From Stramonita haemastoma (taxonomy: Eukaryota; Mollusca; Gastropoda; Neogastropoda; Muricidae), in the NCBI GenBank assembly GCA_030674155.1, contig CM060342.1, positions 25,005,280-25,035,225 on the forward strand: a DNA stretch of 29,946 bases, in the 5' to 3' direction. Shown one piece after another: positions 20,731 to 29,946 of this stretch; positions within the stretch are counted from its first letter, which is position 1; the number at the start of each line of letters is the position of its first letter. Below the pieces are notes generated by a model. The model searched no databases. It was not told the origin of the DNA and saw nothing but the letters and a program-made list of their open reading frames with translations. Position numbers and translations under genes: made by a program.

Positions 20731-22371
20731 TTTCCTGCTGGAAACAAAAAACTGGCTTCCTTTCAGATTTGGCAAATTATGAAGTTTCTTTAAATCCAAA
20801 ATGCCATCACCTGCTGACTAGTTTAATCTAAATCCCTGATTCAAGCGACATTTAAAAAAAACAAAACATACCAACACCCCCCCCCCCCCTCCCCCCCTGA
20901 AAAAAAAGGAAGATTACTTAGATACAATTAGTGATTTGTGAAAGCTATACATCAGATATTACGGATTTTCATGCTATTTCTCTTCATTCATTTGATTATC
21001 TGTTAAAATTCATCTAAAATGCCAGGGAAGAAAAAAGATGCACACAGAATGGATGGAGATAAATACTGAAATTGTGCATTACATTTACAATCCCTCCTGT
21101 ACAAAATGGTAATGTACGACAGACTCCAACATCTAAAATTATGGTCTAGTTTCAAACTGATAGTCACTGCAGAAAACTTGATAAAGTACGGCCACAAATT
21201 TCACTGCATTAGTGTCATGGCAGGAAATCTAAAAAAAGATTTGTATATAAAAAAAAAAAAAAGATTTGTTAAAAAAAAATTGTTTACGATCTGTGGTTTG
21301 ATACAATTCATAAATTTCCAACCCCAATAGCATTAAAAAAAAAATCGATTATCAGACTCAAAAGAAATTCTTCGATTTCATTTCTACTAAAAATGTTTGC
21401 TGCATCTTGGCAGGTCATTTCGAAAATCAAACAGCCTAAAAAAAGATCACGCTTAAAAAGCAGAGTGGATTCAAGCTATTGCCCAACATTCCATTGTCAG
21501 TCTGTAACACTAAGACACACTCCATTACAATCACTTGTAAATAACCGTTCATGAAAAAAATAACCCAAACAAAAAAAACCCAGAAAAAACCCAACCCGGA
21601 AAATGATTTTTCAGTGACTTTTGACTTTTTAAAATTTTTTTTAAAGTGAACGCTGTAAAACACTAAATTAGATCAACATTACAATACTTCCTAGATAGTT
21701 GTTAAAAAGGGCGCATAAAAATTCATGAATATTTTTCCCTGTTTCTTACACAAACCTGTAGCATATTCCAAGGTATAGAACTCTGTGTATAAAAATAAAC
21801 AGTTCTATTATTATTATCATCATCATTATTTCTATTCACCCCATTTGAAAACTCAAAAGCACTCACTGAGTAACTGTGATCATAACAAAGAGCCTACAGC
21901 TCTGCTTCCTCAGCGTACAGATTTTATTGCTTTTTACCTCCACAGGCACAGAATTGATAGCAGTTCCGGAAACACTTTTTTTCCCCAAATCTGTCCATAT
22001 TTCAAACACTCCCTTACATTGCGCTGAGTGAAGGAAGACTGGGGTATATTTGAAGACACGGAATAAATACACATAAAAACAGACAGAAATGTTTTGAAGA
22101 CACAGACCATTACACACAAACAGGCTGTAACTCTTCTTTCTCACAACACACACAAGAAAAGATTTCACAGAATGCACAACTAGGCCGGTCCACTTACATC
22201 CTCTTCATGCATCTCTTTTAGTCACCTGATATGTAATAAACGCTTGATTTAAAAAAAAAAATTAAAAAAAAGTTCTTCGTATGCTATCAATAAGTGGCAC
22301 TGGTATATACCCTCGAATTAATAAATTAAGGCAGAGGAGTCAACATGTTTGGCATGCTTTTGAGTAAGAAG
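20731..22371. other. AT-rich stretch, no gene seen
   Basis: Short C runs near 20877 and scattered A runs. No convincing exon or repeat family. An AATAAA on the minus strand (TTTATT at 21923-21928) is a possible but unproven 3' end for the MED15 transcript that ends at 23153. Confidence 0.45.

Positions 22372-22437
<66 letters not shown>
22372..22437. repeat. Poly-C tract of about 66 bases
   Basis: This is the longest homopolymer in the window. The complementary strand is poly-G and could form quadruplex structure. The length may be inaccurate. Confidence 0.92.
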
Positions 22438-22439
<2 letters not shown>

Positions 22440-22755
22440 ACCAGAACTACTTCTGGTTGAGGCTGACTGACACCTGCCCTTTGCCCTCACACCCAACCCC
22501 TTCAGCTGGAGTATTACTTTATCCTTAAAAAAACCAAAACAAAACCCCCACCCATCCCAATGTTATGTGTATGCATATGCAAAATCAGATTGTGTAAAGA
22601 ATGTTGGTTGGGTTTTTTTTGCATCTGCAAATTCAGATTTTGTACAAAATGTTTTTGTTTTTTTTAAATAATGCATCTGCAACATCAGCTTGTGTGAAAA
22701 AAAAGTTGATTTTTTTTTGCATGATCTGCAAAAATCCCATTGAATAATAAATAAA

Positions 22756-22779
22756 TATATATATATATATATATATACA
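22756..22779. repeat. (AT)n microsatellite
   Basis: A short pure AT run next to T and A homopolymers. Confidence 0.9.
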
Positions 22780-23152
22780 TTTTTTTTTTTTAGCTCATTC
22801 CTTTGAGTAGACTTTCATCTCTATCCCTTACTGAAGGATTCACTCTGCAACGAACAGTGACTACTATGACTTGGGGAAAAAAATACATACCAAAACCCCC
22901 CAACCCCCCCCCGCCCCCCCCAACAAAAAGTATATCTGATTCTACAATAGCCATTCCCCTCAATACCCCCCCCCCCCTCCCCCGGTCAATTTTTTCCTTC
23001 ACAAATAAGAGTGTAGAACAGTATGTGTGCCTGCATGGTCATTTCTGTTTCCTTATATCCCATTTTCAGAAAAAGCTAGGATTGCACACACCAACCCCTT
23101 CCCCCCACCCCCTCCTTCCAACACCCCCCCCCCCCCAGTATTGATGCCGAGG

Positions 23153-23221
23153 TCAAAGCAGGTTCAGCAAGATGGTATCTGATGATATGGAAGGCATACA
23201 GGCTTTGCGAACACTCATCTC
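23153..23221 (-). CDS. MED15: MED15 terminal exon (right set, T2)
   Basis: Acceptor CTGATTTCAG opens a phase-0 frame of 22 codons and TGA, beginning EMSVRKACMPSI and ending TILLNLL. It joins in frame to the exon at 24683-24777, giving the expected MED15 end of TALLN-W plus a short tail. It has exactly the same length as the left-set exon at 3928-3996 and shares the first eight residues, but differs at about 10 of 22 positions and at many synonymous sites. The coding end is clear; the 3' UTR would run into C-rich sequence, and its polyadenylation site is not established. Confidence 0.75.
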   Translation of the reverse strand, partial: EMSVRKACMPSISSDTILLNLL

Positions 23222-23521
23222 CTGAAATCAGAACAAAAAAAAAATGCAAGTTCAGCTACCAATGTCGCATCTGCAGTTTTACAACAACAAGACGAAAAAG
23301 ACAAATGCAGCTAAAAAAACAACCCCAAAACAACCCCCCCCCCCGCCCCCCCAAAAAAAAGGTTAGCAATGAAAGTTCAAGCACAGGACATAACTATGAT
23401 GAAGAAAACATAATCACTTGACAAATACAAAGGTCTGTGGTCAATTGTAGAAGAGTGGGTGATAGCAAGAAAATTGCTCCTCACAGGTGTAGAATTATTG
23501 ACCCTAACACAAAATCCGTAT

Positions 23522-23559
<38 letters not shown>

Positions 23560-24682
23560 GAACAAATAAATATATTTACAAGTAAAAAATACAAACAATA
23601 CATACAGCTAGGCATACACATATGATGAAAATTAGGCACTGTCAACATTCTCACATTTCATGCACTAAGAACACGCACTTGAAAAACCACGTGCGAGTGC
23701 TTGCATAAGATCACACACTTGTGTGAGTGTGGATGAGAGTGTGTGTGTGTGTGTAGTGTGTTCGAGTGTGTGTCTGCAGGAGTCCTTTATAGAGAGTACA
23801 GGTTATGCTAAAAAATTTTAATGGCTGAAGTCAATATCAACATTAACACTTCAAAGCATAACAACATTTCAATGAAGGCTTTGGTACTCAGCTTACATCC
23901 ATAACTGACACAGCTTTTGCTCTGGGCCACATTGTGATGAGATTGACAAAGCGCACAAATCCAGCCTCACTTAGTCAAGAGTGATATATTTAGTGCGCCC
24001 TTTCCTTTTTTCTAGTCCAAGTGTGGTCAGTCCCTGCTATAATCAGCACCAGCTGGGCTGGGCTGGGATGGAATAGTTAGCAGCTGAGAGGAGCTGAAAG
24101 TGGGGGAAACTGACAGCTGTGGAGAGAGTTCAGAACATCCAACATTCCCCCTGAGAGTTAACAATATAAATAACTGACAACTAATCCAACTGAGCAGACA
24201 TTATTGTATTTTCATAACAGAAGCATCATATATACAGCATGGGCACTGTAGACAGCAGCTTAATATAACCAGAAAAGACAGAAAGAGACATTCATGCCTT
24301 CACATCCTCCTTTAAAAAAAAAGAAAAAAAAAAAAAAAAGAAAAAGAAAAAAAGAAATGTACAGAAAGATTAAAAGACAACCTCCCAGATTTACCCAAGG
24401 ACATGACCCTGACTGACCTGAACTACAGAACGAAAGAAGCTCAATCCATGATTCCCCCAACCCCCTAAGCAATCTGATATTGTGGTATAGCTACCCCCCC
24501 CCCTCCCCCCCCCTTAAAAAAAAAAAAGTCAAAAACTGTTAAAAGTTAAGGTTAATTAAGGATCATGTCCTGGTCATACGAAAAAAAAGTCCATACCCAT
24601 GTTTTCTTTTTTTCATTTTTTTAAAAGAATTTTTTTATATTAATTTTTTTTTTAATTAAATTTTTTTTTTCAAAGTTCATAC
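23222..24682. other. Intron between MED15 exons; dispersed repeat D and simple sequence
   Basis: It contains a (CA)n run at about 23524-23558, dispersed repeat D at 23855-23935, A/G-rich simple sequence at 24313-24355 and an AT-rich stretch before the exon. The motif GTCCATACCCATG near 24590 repeats the donor region of the exon and is almost the left-set donor sequence. This suggests that an AT-rich insertion split or duplicated the exon edge. Confidence 0.6.
23855..23935 (+). repeat. Dispersed repeat D, copy 3 (right part only)
   Basis: CATAACAACATTTCAATGAA, TTACATCCATAACTGA and CAGCTTTTG match 12350-12415. Confidence 0.65.
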
Positions 24683-24777
24683 CCAGGCGTTGAGGAGAGC
24701 AGTGAGGGAGAAGTCAGACATGCGGCGCATCATCTCTGCCATGATGTTGCCCACCGTCTTGAAGAAATTGCTGGCGT
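24683..24777 (-). CDS. MED15: MED15 exon encoding FFKTVGNIMAEMMRRMSDF...LLNAW (right set)
   Basis: This is a 95-base exon between acceptor GGTGTTGCAG and donor GTATGA, phase 1 in and phase 0 out. It encodes (D)ASNFFKTVGNIMAEMM and RRMSDFSLTALLNAW. If unspliced it would stop one codon later (V, TGA), but the in-frame exon at 23153-23221 supplies the conserved tail. In known Mediator structures the MED15 C-terminal domain anchors the subunit in the tail module. One synonymous base separates it from 5286-5380. Confidence 0.88.
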
Positions 24778-24835
24778 CTGCAACACCACAGCAGGCACAC
24801 GCATGCCACAGCAAGCAGGCAAGCAAGCAAGTAAG

Positions 24836-25070
24836 CAAGGCACAGAGAGAATGAGAGAGAGAGGGAGAGAGAGAGAGAGAGAACTCGAACTCGGATGATT
24901 TATTCACAAAAAGGACAGAGAGAGACACAGAGAGAGGGAGAGAGAGAGAACTTGAACTCAAATGATTTATTCACAAAAAGGACAGAGAGAGACAGAGATA
25001 GAGAGGGCGGGGGGAGACATGGGCAGGAAAGAGAACTGAGTATATACACAGGAGAAGCAAAGGGGGAGGC

Positions 25071-25151
<81 letters not shown>
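24836..25151. repeat. GA microsatellite with internal 66-bp duplication
   Basis: GATTTATTCACAAAAAGGAC preceded by GAACTCGAACTC occurs at about 24882 and again at about 24948, each inside GA repeats. A pure GA run of about 65 bases ends at 25151. Confidence 0.85.
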
Positions 25152-25910
<759 letters not shown>

Positions 25911-26346
25911 GAGAAAAGAATCTTGGCCTGAGCCAAAGGAGGGATATAAATATATATACATAGAAAAGAAAGAAACAGAAAAAAAGCAGAGTATTGCTCA
26001 CTTAAGTCATGCATTTTTAAGAGTAGGGGTCCCAAATGAACACTGCAGGTGTTTGTATAATTTCTGAGGCCTGGGTGATACCAGAACATTTCACCAAAAC
26101 TATGTTAAAGTCATTCTGCAAGGAACTGCTCCCATGGGGATGCCGGGGGCCTGTAAGTATAACTAGCATCCCCACCTTCTGGAAATTCTGTGTTAGGAAT
26201 TCCCACCTTTCTATCCCTCTCTTTGTTTCTGCCTTGTTCCTTTTCTTCCAGTAACCTCCTTCTTGTCTATTTTCTGCCTTCTTGGTCCATTCTCCTGTCT
26301 TTTTATTCAGAAAGACATAACAGATAACAATTCTCTCCCACACCTA

Positions 26347-26452
26347 AGTTGGATGTGCTGGGCCTGACTTGTCAGGCACTCAAAGGCAGCGTAACGCATT
26401 TTCACTCAAATGGCAGACAACAATAATTGCTGTTGGAGTGTTTGATGAAGAA
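26347..26452 (-). repeat. Dispersed repeat E, copy 2
   Basis: Its reverse complement aligns with 17391-17505: TCAAACACTC, TATTGTTGTCTG, AAAATGCGTT, GGCCCAGCACATC. It sits in the MED15 intron. The reading frame AQHIQL after an AG dinucleotide looked briefly like an exon but belongs to the repeat. Confidence 0.7.
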
Positions 26453-26830
26453 AAAGACAAAGATCTCAGCTTCCCATTAATTTCATGTATTTGTCAACGA
26501 TAATGATTCAGCACTACTACTATGCTGATGAGGATGCACTGACACACATTTGTTCCCCCTCCCCCCCCCCCCCCCCCCCCAATATAATCACAAGATGAAA
26601 GAGAGAAGGACAAGATGATAGAACTCCATGCACAAGATCATACAATCGTATCTTGCCAGAATCAAGCGTCTTATGTACAAGAAGCAAACCAAAGCAGAGC
26701 TGTCCATGAAAAAAGTGAGCTCCTTTCCATGTTATCTCCATGAAAAACAAAAAACAACCCCAACCAAAAGCTTTTCTGATAGCTAAAAAAAAAAAAAAAA
26801 AAAAAAAAGCCTTTCTGATAGCTGAGCCAC

Positions 26831-26930
26831 TCACTGACTCTGTCACTCACTTACTGACTCCCTCCCTCCCTCACTGACTCACTCACTCATTCACTGACTC
26901 CCTCCCTGATTGACTCACTGACTGACTCAC
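26831..26930. repeat. (CACT)n/(GACT)n/(CTCC)n repeat next to MED15 exon
   Basis: The same repeat type is in the same position relative to the splice donor as at 6557-6780. It is preceded by an A22-type run flanked by a short direct repeat (CTTTTCTGATAGCT / CCTTTCTGATAGCT), which resembles a target-site duplication around a poly-A insertion. Confidence 0.85.
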
Positions 26931-27032
26931 CATAGCCGGGGCAGTTGTTGGGTTCACACACAGGACTGTTTTTGGGGTAGCTGGGGGGGATGGTCACCAA
27001 CACTGGAGGTACACTGGGGAGGTTCAGGTCAT
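26931..27032 (-). CDS. MED15: MED15 exon encoding DDLNLPSVPPVLV...NCPGY (right set)
   Basis: This is a 102-base exon, phase 1 in and out, with acceptor TATGTTGCAG and donor GTGAGT. It encodes (D)DLNLPSVPPVLVTIPPSYP and KNSPVCEPNNCPGY. It is preceded in frame by the exon ending HLVCKL, so the joined sequence reads VCKLDDLNLPSVPP. This is the order found in MED15 of other animals (LICKLDDKDLPSVPPL-like, from memory). Confidence 0.9.
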
Positions 27033-27070
27033 CTGCAACATACACAACGGCAAAAAGGTAAAGAGAAAGG

Positions 27071-27190
27071 CGTCCCACAACCCATGAGGGTGTCCTACAA
27101 CCCATGAGGGCGTCCCACAACCCATGAGGGCGTCCCACAACCCATGAGGGCGTCCCACAACCCATGAGGGTGTCCCACAATCCATGCGGT
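27071..27190. repeat. Minisatellite, 20-bp unit, six copies
   Basis: CGTCCCACAACCCATGAGGG is repeated six times with a few T/C changes and a more diverged last unit. It lies 38 bases upstream of a MED15 exon, in the intron, and abuts a family D SINE. The left-set intron lacks it. A related GACACCCTCATGGGACACC inside the SINE near 27330 suggests it grew from SINE sequence. Confidence 0.95.
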
Positions 27191-27194
27191 TGTT

Positions 27195-27432
27195 GGGGAG
27201 CCAGGTGTCAGGCTTCAGCTTCTCCAGGGGCCAGCATCTTGAAGGTGGCATACATCTCCCTCCTCCCTCGCCGATTTACCTTCTCTGACCCTAAAGAGGG
27301 CAGGGGTTCAGGGGTGGGACACCCTCATGGGACACCTGGGTGAACTGGGAGAATGTACTGAAATCGACGCGCATGAGCGGTCACCCACTTGCAAGGCAAC
27401 CATGCTCAGTATCCCATAACCTTTTAGCTTTA
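27195..27432 (-). repeat. SINE family D, diverged 5S-derived copy
   Basis: On the minus strand, GCATGGTTGCCTTGCAAGTG and GGTGACCG represent the 5S-like head. The body has GGGTCAGAGAAGGTAAATCG and CCTGGAGAAGCTGAAGCC, as in the plus-strand copies. Confidence 0.7.
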
Positions 27433-27434
27433 AT

Positions 27435-27830
27435 GTTGAGTGGATAATAGCGTCTGGCAATCCTGCAGATCCATGAAGCCCTGGGTTTCAATCTTGGCAG
27501 CCGTGTGTGGTGAATGAAGGGGTGGGTACTTTTACCTTTTGGGTCAACTCAAAGTGCATACCTGCCATTACTTTCATTCCCTTTGTGTCTATATATGCAT
27601 GTAGAAGATGAAATAAGGACACCTTGGGTCAACTCAATGTGCATACATGCCCTTGCTTTAATTCCCTTTGTGTCTATATGTATATATCTATGCATGCAGA
27701 AGACGAAATACGGACACACGACCGTACCCAGCATGCATCCTGTACCTGGAAAGGGACAGGAACCACCAAGTTCAACTTTCCAAAGAGACACGGCTTGAAA
27801 AAATCCACTGTCATTCCCCAGTGACTCTTC
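27435..27830 (+). repeat. tRNA-derived SINE with internal duplication (family E)
   Basis: AGTGGATAATAGCGTCTGGC followed by GGGTTTCAATC looks like an A-box/B-box tRNA head. The body contains two tandem copies of an 84-94 bp segment (TTGGGTCAACTCAAAGTGCA ... GAAATAAGGACACC at 27539-27622 and 27623-27716). It has no match to the other SINE bodies in this window. Confidence 0.6.
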
Positions 27831-27899
27831 TATTTAGCAAAACAAAATCCCTGACATTTTTACGTAACTGTAATCCACCATTTTGTACATTACAAAACC

Positions 27900-28160
27900 A
27901 CAGCAACCCCTTCATCTCTTCCCCCCGCCCTCCCCAACCCCCCCCCCCCCCCAACCCAACCCAAAACAAAAAACAAATCTCAAACAAACATAACCCCCCA
28001 AACTAATAATAATATTAAAAAAAAAACCCAAACCAACCCCTTATCCCCCAATACCACCCCCCCCCCCCCCAAAAAAAAAAAAAAACCAACAAAAAAACTC
28101 AGATCAGAGCCTCCCCCTCCCCCCAAAAAACACATCAGAATCCCCCCCCCCCCCCCCCAA
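27900..28160. repeat. C-rich and A/C-rich low-complexity tracts
   Basis: Several C runs of 12-18 bases (near 27938, 28057 and 28141) alternate with A runs, inside the intron downstream of the exon at 28245-28435. Consensus accuracy here is doubtful. Confidence 0.85.
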
Positions 28161-28244
28161 CCCCAGGTACAAACAAAACTAATACTTTGTCCCCTTTGTC
28201 CCCCAGCAGTCAGTACATACATACACAGGTGCATACATACGTAC

Positions 28245-28435
28245 CCAGTTTGCAGACCAGGTGGATGGCTTTGTTGGTGGGGTGGTGGAGGGGGTCTAAC
28301 GACACCTGGAAGCGGGCGCCCAGGTTGGCGATCTCTCGCTGCAGCGCCAGGGGGAGTCCCCCCTCCTTCTCCTCTTCCTTCTCCTCCTCCTTCTTCTCCT
28401 CTATCCTGGGCCGTTTTTTGGGAGGGCTGGGACAC
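28245..28435 (-). CDS. MED15: MED15 exon with basic motif, Glu/Lys-rich linker and start of C-terminal domain
   Basis: This is a 191-base exon, phase 2 in (completing an Arg codon) and phase 1 out, with donor GTACGT. It encodes CPSPPKKRPRIEE, a lysine/glutamate run (KKEEEKEEEKEGG), then LPLALQREIANLGARFQVSL and DPLHHPTNKAIHLVCKL. The last part matches the MED15 pattern of a helix around LQ.E.A.L...F.V.LDP followed by HL.CKL. KKRPR looks like a nuclear localisation signal. The pure KKEEE stretch is longer and more charged than I recall in vertebrate MED15. Only one copy of this exon is in the window. Confidence 0.9.
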
Positions 28436-28639
28436 CTGAAGGGGAGTGTGGTTGTGAGGTTAGGAGTTCTGGGGGGTGTACTTGCAGAGGTGTTTTTTTG
28501 GTTGTTGCTGTTGTGAATGTTAGAGTTAAGGATATCCAGCTCTTGCTTTGAAACACAGATTTTTAAATATAATTTTTATGTGTTAAACCACGACAAAGTT
28601 TTAAAATGTAGAGTTCATAATCTCCACTTCTTTCTTTTA

Positions 28640-28740
28640 TTTTTTTTGTTCTTCAGCTAAAGCTCCGAAGTTCCTCAATGGTGAGATTTCTGCATATGTG
28701 ACTGATATTTCCCTTCCACCATTCCGACTTTGGGGATGAT
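28640..28740. repeat. Diverged copy of the alternative SINE A tail
   Basis: CAGCTAAAGCTCCGAAGTTC, CAATGGTGAGATTTCTGCAT and CCACCATTCCGACTTTGGGG weakly match 6016-6140 and 29560-29672. Confidence 0.5.
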
Positions 28741-29320
28741 AATATCATCACAAAACAAGAGTTCTAACATCCTCCTTGTGGATGATGGGGCCATCAGAGT
28801 TCACTTTTCCCCTGCCATTCTCGGTCTTTTTTGCTGTAATTTTAAGTAAGGACACATCCCTGAAGTTGCAATGTAATTAAAGGAAGGGTGGACAAACAGT
28901 TGCATACGGAAAAATCTTACCATTGATAAACCTCAGGGTTTTAGCTAAGGAATGTGGAATAAAAAAGAAAACAACATAAGGGCACTCTGCTTAGTTTGAA
29001 ACAGAAATGTCTGATAGTTGCACCCCCCCCCCCCCCCTGGTCTTCCTCTAAAAATATATACACAAACAAAAAACAACAGCAGCTCACACACACACACACA
29101 CACCCTACACACAATCATAAACAAACACAAATGACAAAACCCTGTGCCAAATACCCTTCCCAAGGAATGTGGTTGTGGCACAAAAATACATACACAACAA
29201 CACAATACCATCACCACCACAAACCCCCTTACCTTACACCCACCCCATGAGGGCAGCAATGACACAAAACTCAATCACAACAAAAATAAACACAACAATA
29301 CCCCCCCCGCCTCTCTCTAC
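28741..29320. other. MED15 intron, no further feature seen
   Basis: A short C run near 29023 and A/C-rich simple sequence. No additional exon is recognised. Confidence 0.5.
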
Positions 29321-29478
29321 CTGATTCCCTCCCCGAGGAAGGCGGCCATAGCGGGGCCGAAGGTTCTGTGCAGGGTGTGGTTGAGGGTGGGGGAGGTGAT
29401 GTGGGCGGCGATGGCGTCGTACAGAGGCTGACCCAGCATGCCTCCACCACTCTCCCGCGATGACGCTCCGCCGCTCGC
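29321..29478 (-). CDS. MED15: MED15 exon encoding LYDAIAAHITSPTLNHTLHRTF
   Basis: This is a 158-base exon with acceptor CACTCTCCAG and donor GTAGAG, phase 0 in and phase 2 out. It encodes ASGGASSRESGGGMLG, then QPLYDAIAAHITSPTLNHTL and HRTFGPAMAAFLGEGI. The pattern QPL.DA..A.I.SP..NH.L.RTF.PAM is a hallmark of MED15 just before its C-terminal domain. The Ser/Gly-rich start is the end of the low-complexity middle region. The KIX domain and Gln-rich region of MED15 would lie beyond the right edge. GC-rich codons contrast with the AT-rich introns. Confidence 0.92.
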
Positions 29479-29547
29479 CTGGAGAGTGAGAAAAAAAAAG
29501 AAAAGAAAAAAGAGAAAGCTATGGTTTAGTTAATGTTCTCATTGATC

Positions 29548-29704
29548 CCTTTTAGTTCCTCACCCAGAGCTTCTTGAAGGTCCAGCAATGGCAGGTTCAC
29601 TAATGGTCAGGTTTTTGCGTATGCCATCATTAAGGTAGCCACATTCTAACTTCTGGGGTGGTATCATCTTAGACAAAAAGCTTTCTATTGTAGGTTACTT
29701 ACTG

Positions 29705-29758
<54 letters not shown>

Positions 29759-29946
29759 GTATGGGTGTGAATATTTCATGTGCTAAAATCCATACATGTA
29801 TATGAATGCATACAGGTGTTTTTACAAAATTTGGGTGGGGTATCCATGTAAACATGCTGGGGTTTTTTGTCATCCATTCCTACCAGCACACGATGGCCTG
29901 CTCTTCCAAAAGGCAGAACAGGTTTTTAAAGTGTGCACAAGATGTT
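29548..29946 (-). repeat. SINE family A-like copy with alternative tail, cut by the window edge
   Basis: The tail block (29560-29672: CCAGCAATGGCAGG, GCCACATTCTAACTTCTGGG) matches 6020-6145. A GT microsatellite (29706-29757) and unique sequence intervene. The family A body resumes at about 29869 (TCATCCATTCCTACCAGCAC, GGCCTGCTCTTCCAAAAGGC) and continues past the right edge. Confidence 0.65.

Noticed and set aside
24683..24690. Protein end at TGG GTA TGA without splicing
   Set aside because: The GTATGA is a good splice donor, MED15 homologues continue past this Trp, and an in-frame terminal exon with the expected motif is present downstream.
26330..26370. Candidate MED15 terminal exon beginning AQHIQL after an AG
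   Set aside because: It lies upstream of the exon it would have to follow, and the sequence is a dispersed repeat also present at 17391-17505.
26887..27180. Long minus-strand frame joining a GLWD/TPSWVVG repeat to the MED15 exon
   Set aside because: The repeat is the 20-bp minisatellite in the intron. The clear acceptor at 27033 shows the frame is only fortuitously open upstream of the exon.

Overview
This window is animal nuclear DNA, most likely from a gastropod mollusc. The basis is intron-split coding sequence, tRNA- and 5S-derived SINEs of a type I associate with molluscs, broken LINE reverse transcriptase tails, and very long CA, GA, GACA and GATA microsatellites. Nothing bacterial, viral or operon-like is visible. 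The gastropod call rests on recall of repeat style, not on a search. Nearly all long open frames are simple repeats read as protein.

The one recognisable gene is the 3' end of MED15 (Mediator tail subunit 15, ARC105) on the minus strand. Exons at 29321-29478, 28245-28435, 26931-27032, 24683-24777 and 23153-23221 join with consistent phases and good GT/AG sites into the conserved C-terminal domain. A second set of the last exons lies about 20 kb further along: 6784-6885, 5286-5380, and a terminal exon present twice (3928-3996, and a stop-less copy at 4284-4340). The middle two exons are almost identical between sets (3 differences in 197 bases), but the terminal exons encode clearly different C-terminal tails. 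A 100-N gap (7347-7446) separates the sets, so a real duplication, alternative 3' ends and a scaffolding artefact are all possible. A probable terminal exon of an unidentified protein (8906-9039, minus) lies between the two sets.

Layout: 1-1450 is LINE and SINE debris. 1450-3900 is AT-rich sequence, then GT/GA microsatellites. 3900-6900 holds the left MED15 exon set with SINEs and CA/GATA arrays. 7000-7450 is microsatellite and gap. 7450-8340 is homopolymer-rich sequence. 8300-9040 is the unidentified terminal exon with its 3' UTR. 9040-18250 is a SINE/LINE-rich stretch. 18254-19845 and 20005-20510 are two unrelated tandem arrays with nearly equal periods (78 and 77 bp). 20520-23150 is AT-rich with a 66-base C tract. 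23150-29480 is the right MED15 exon set with its introns, which carry SINEs, a 20-bp minisatellite and GA/CT microsatellites. The right edge cuts a SINE.
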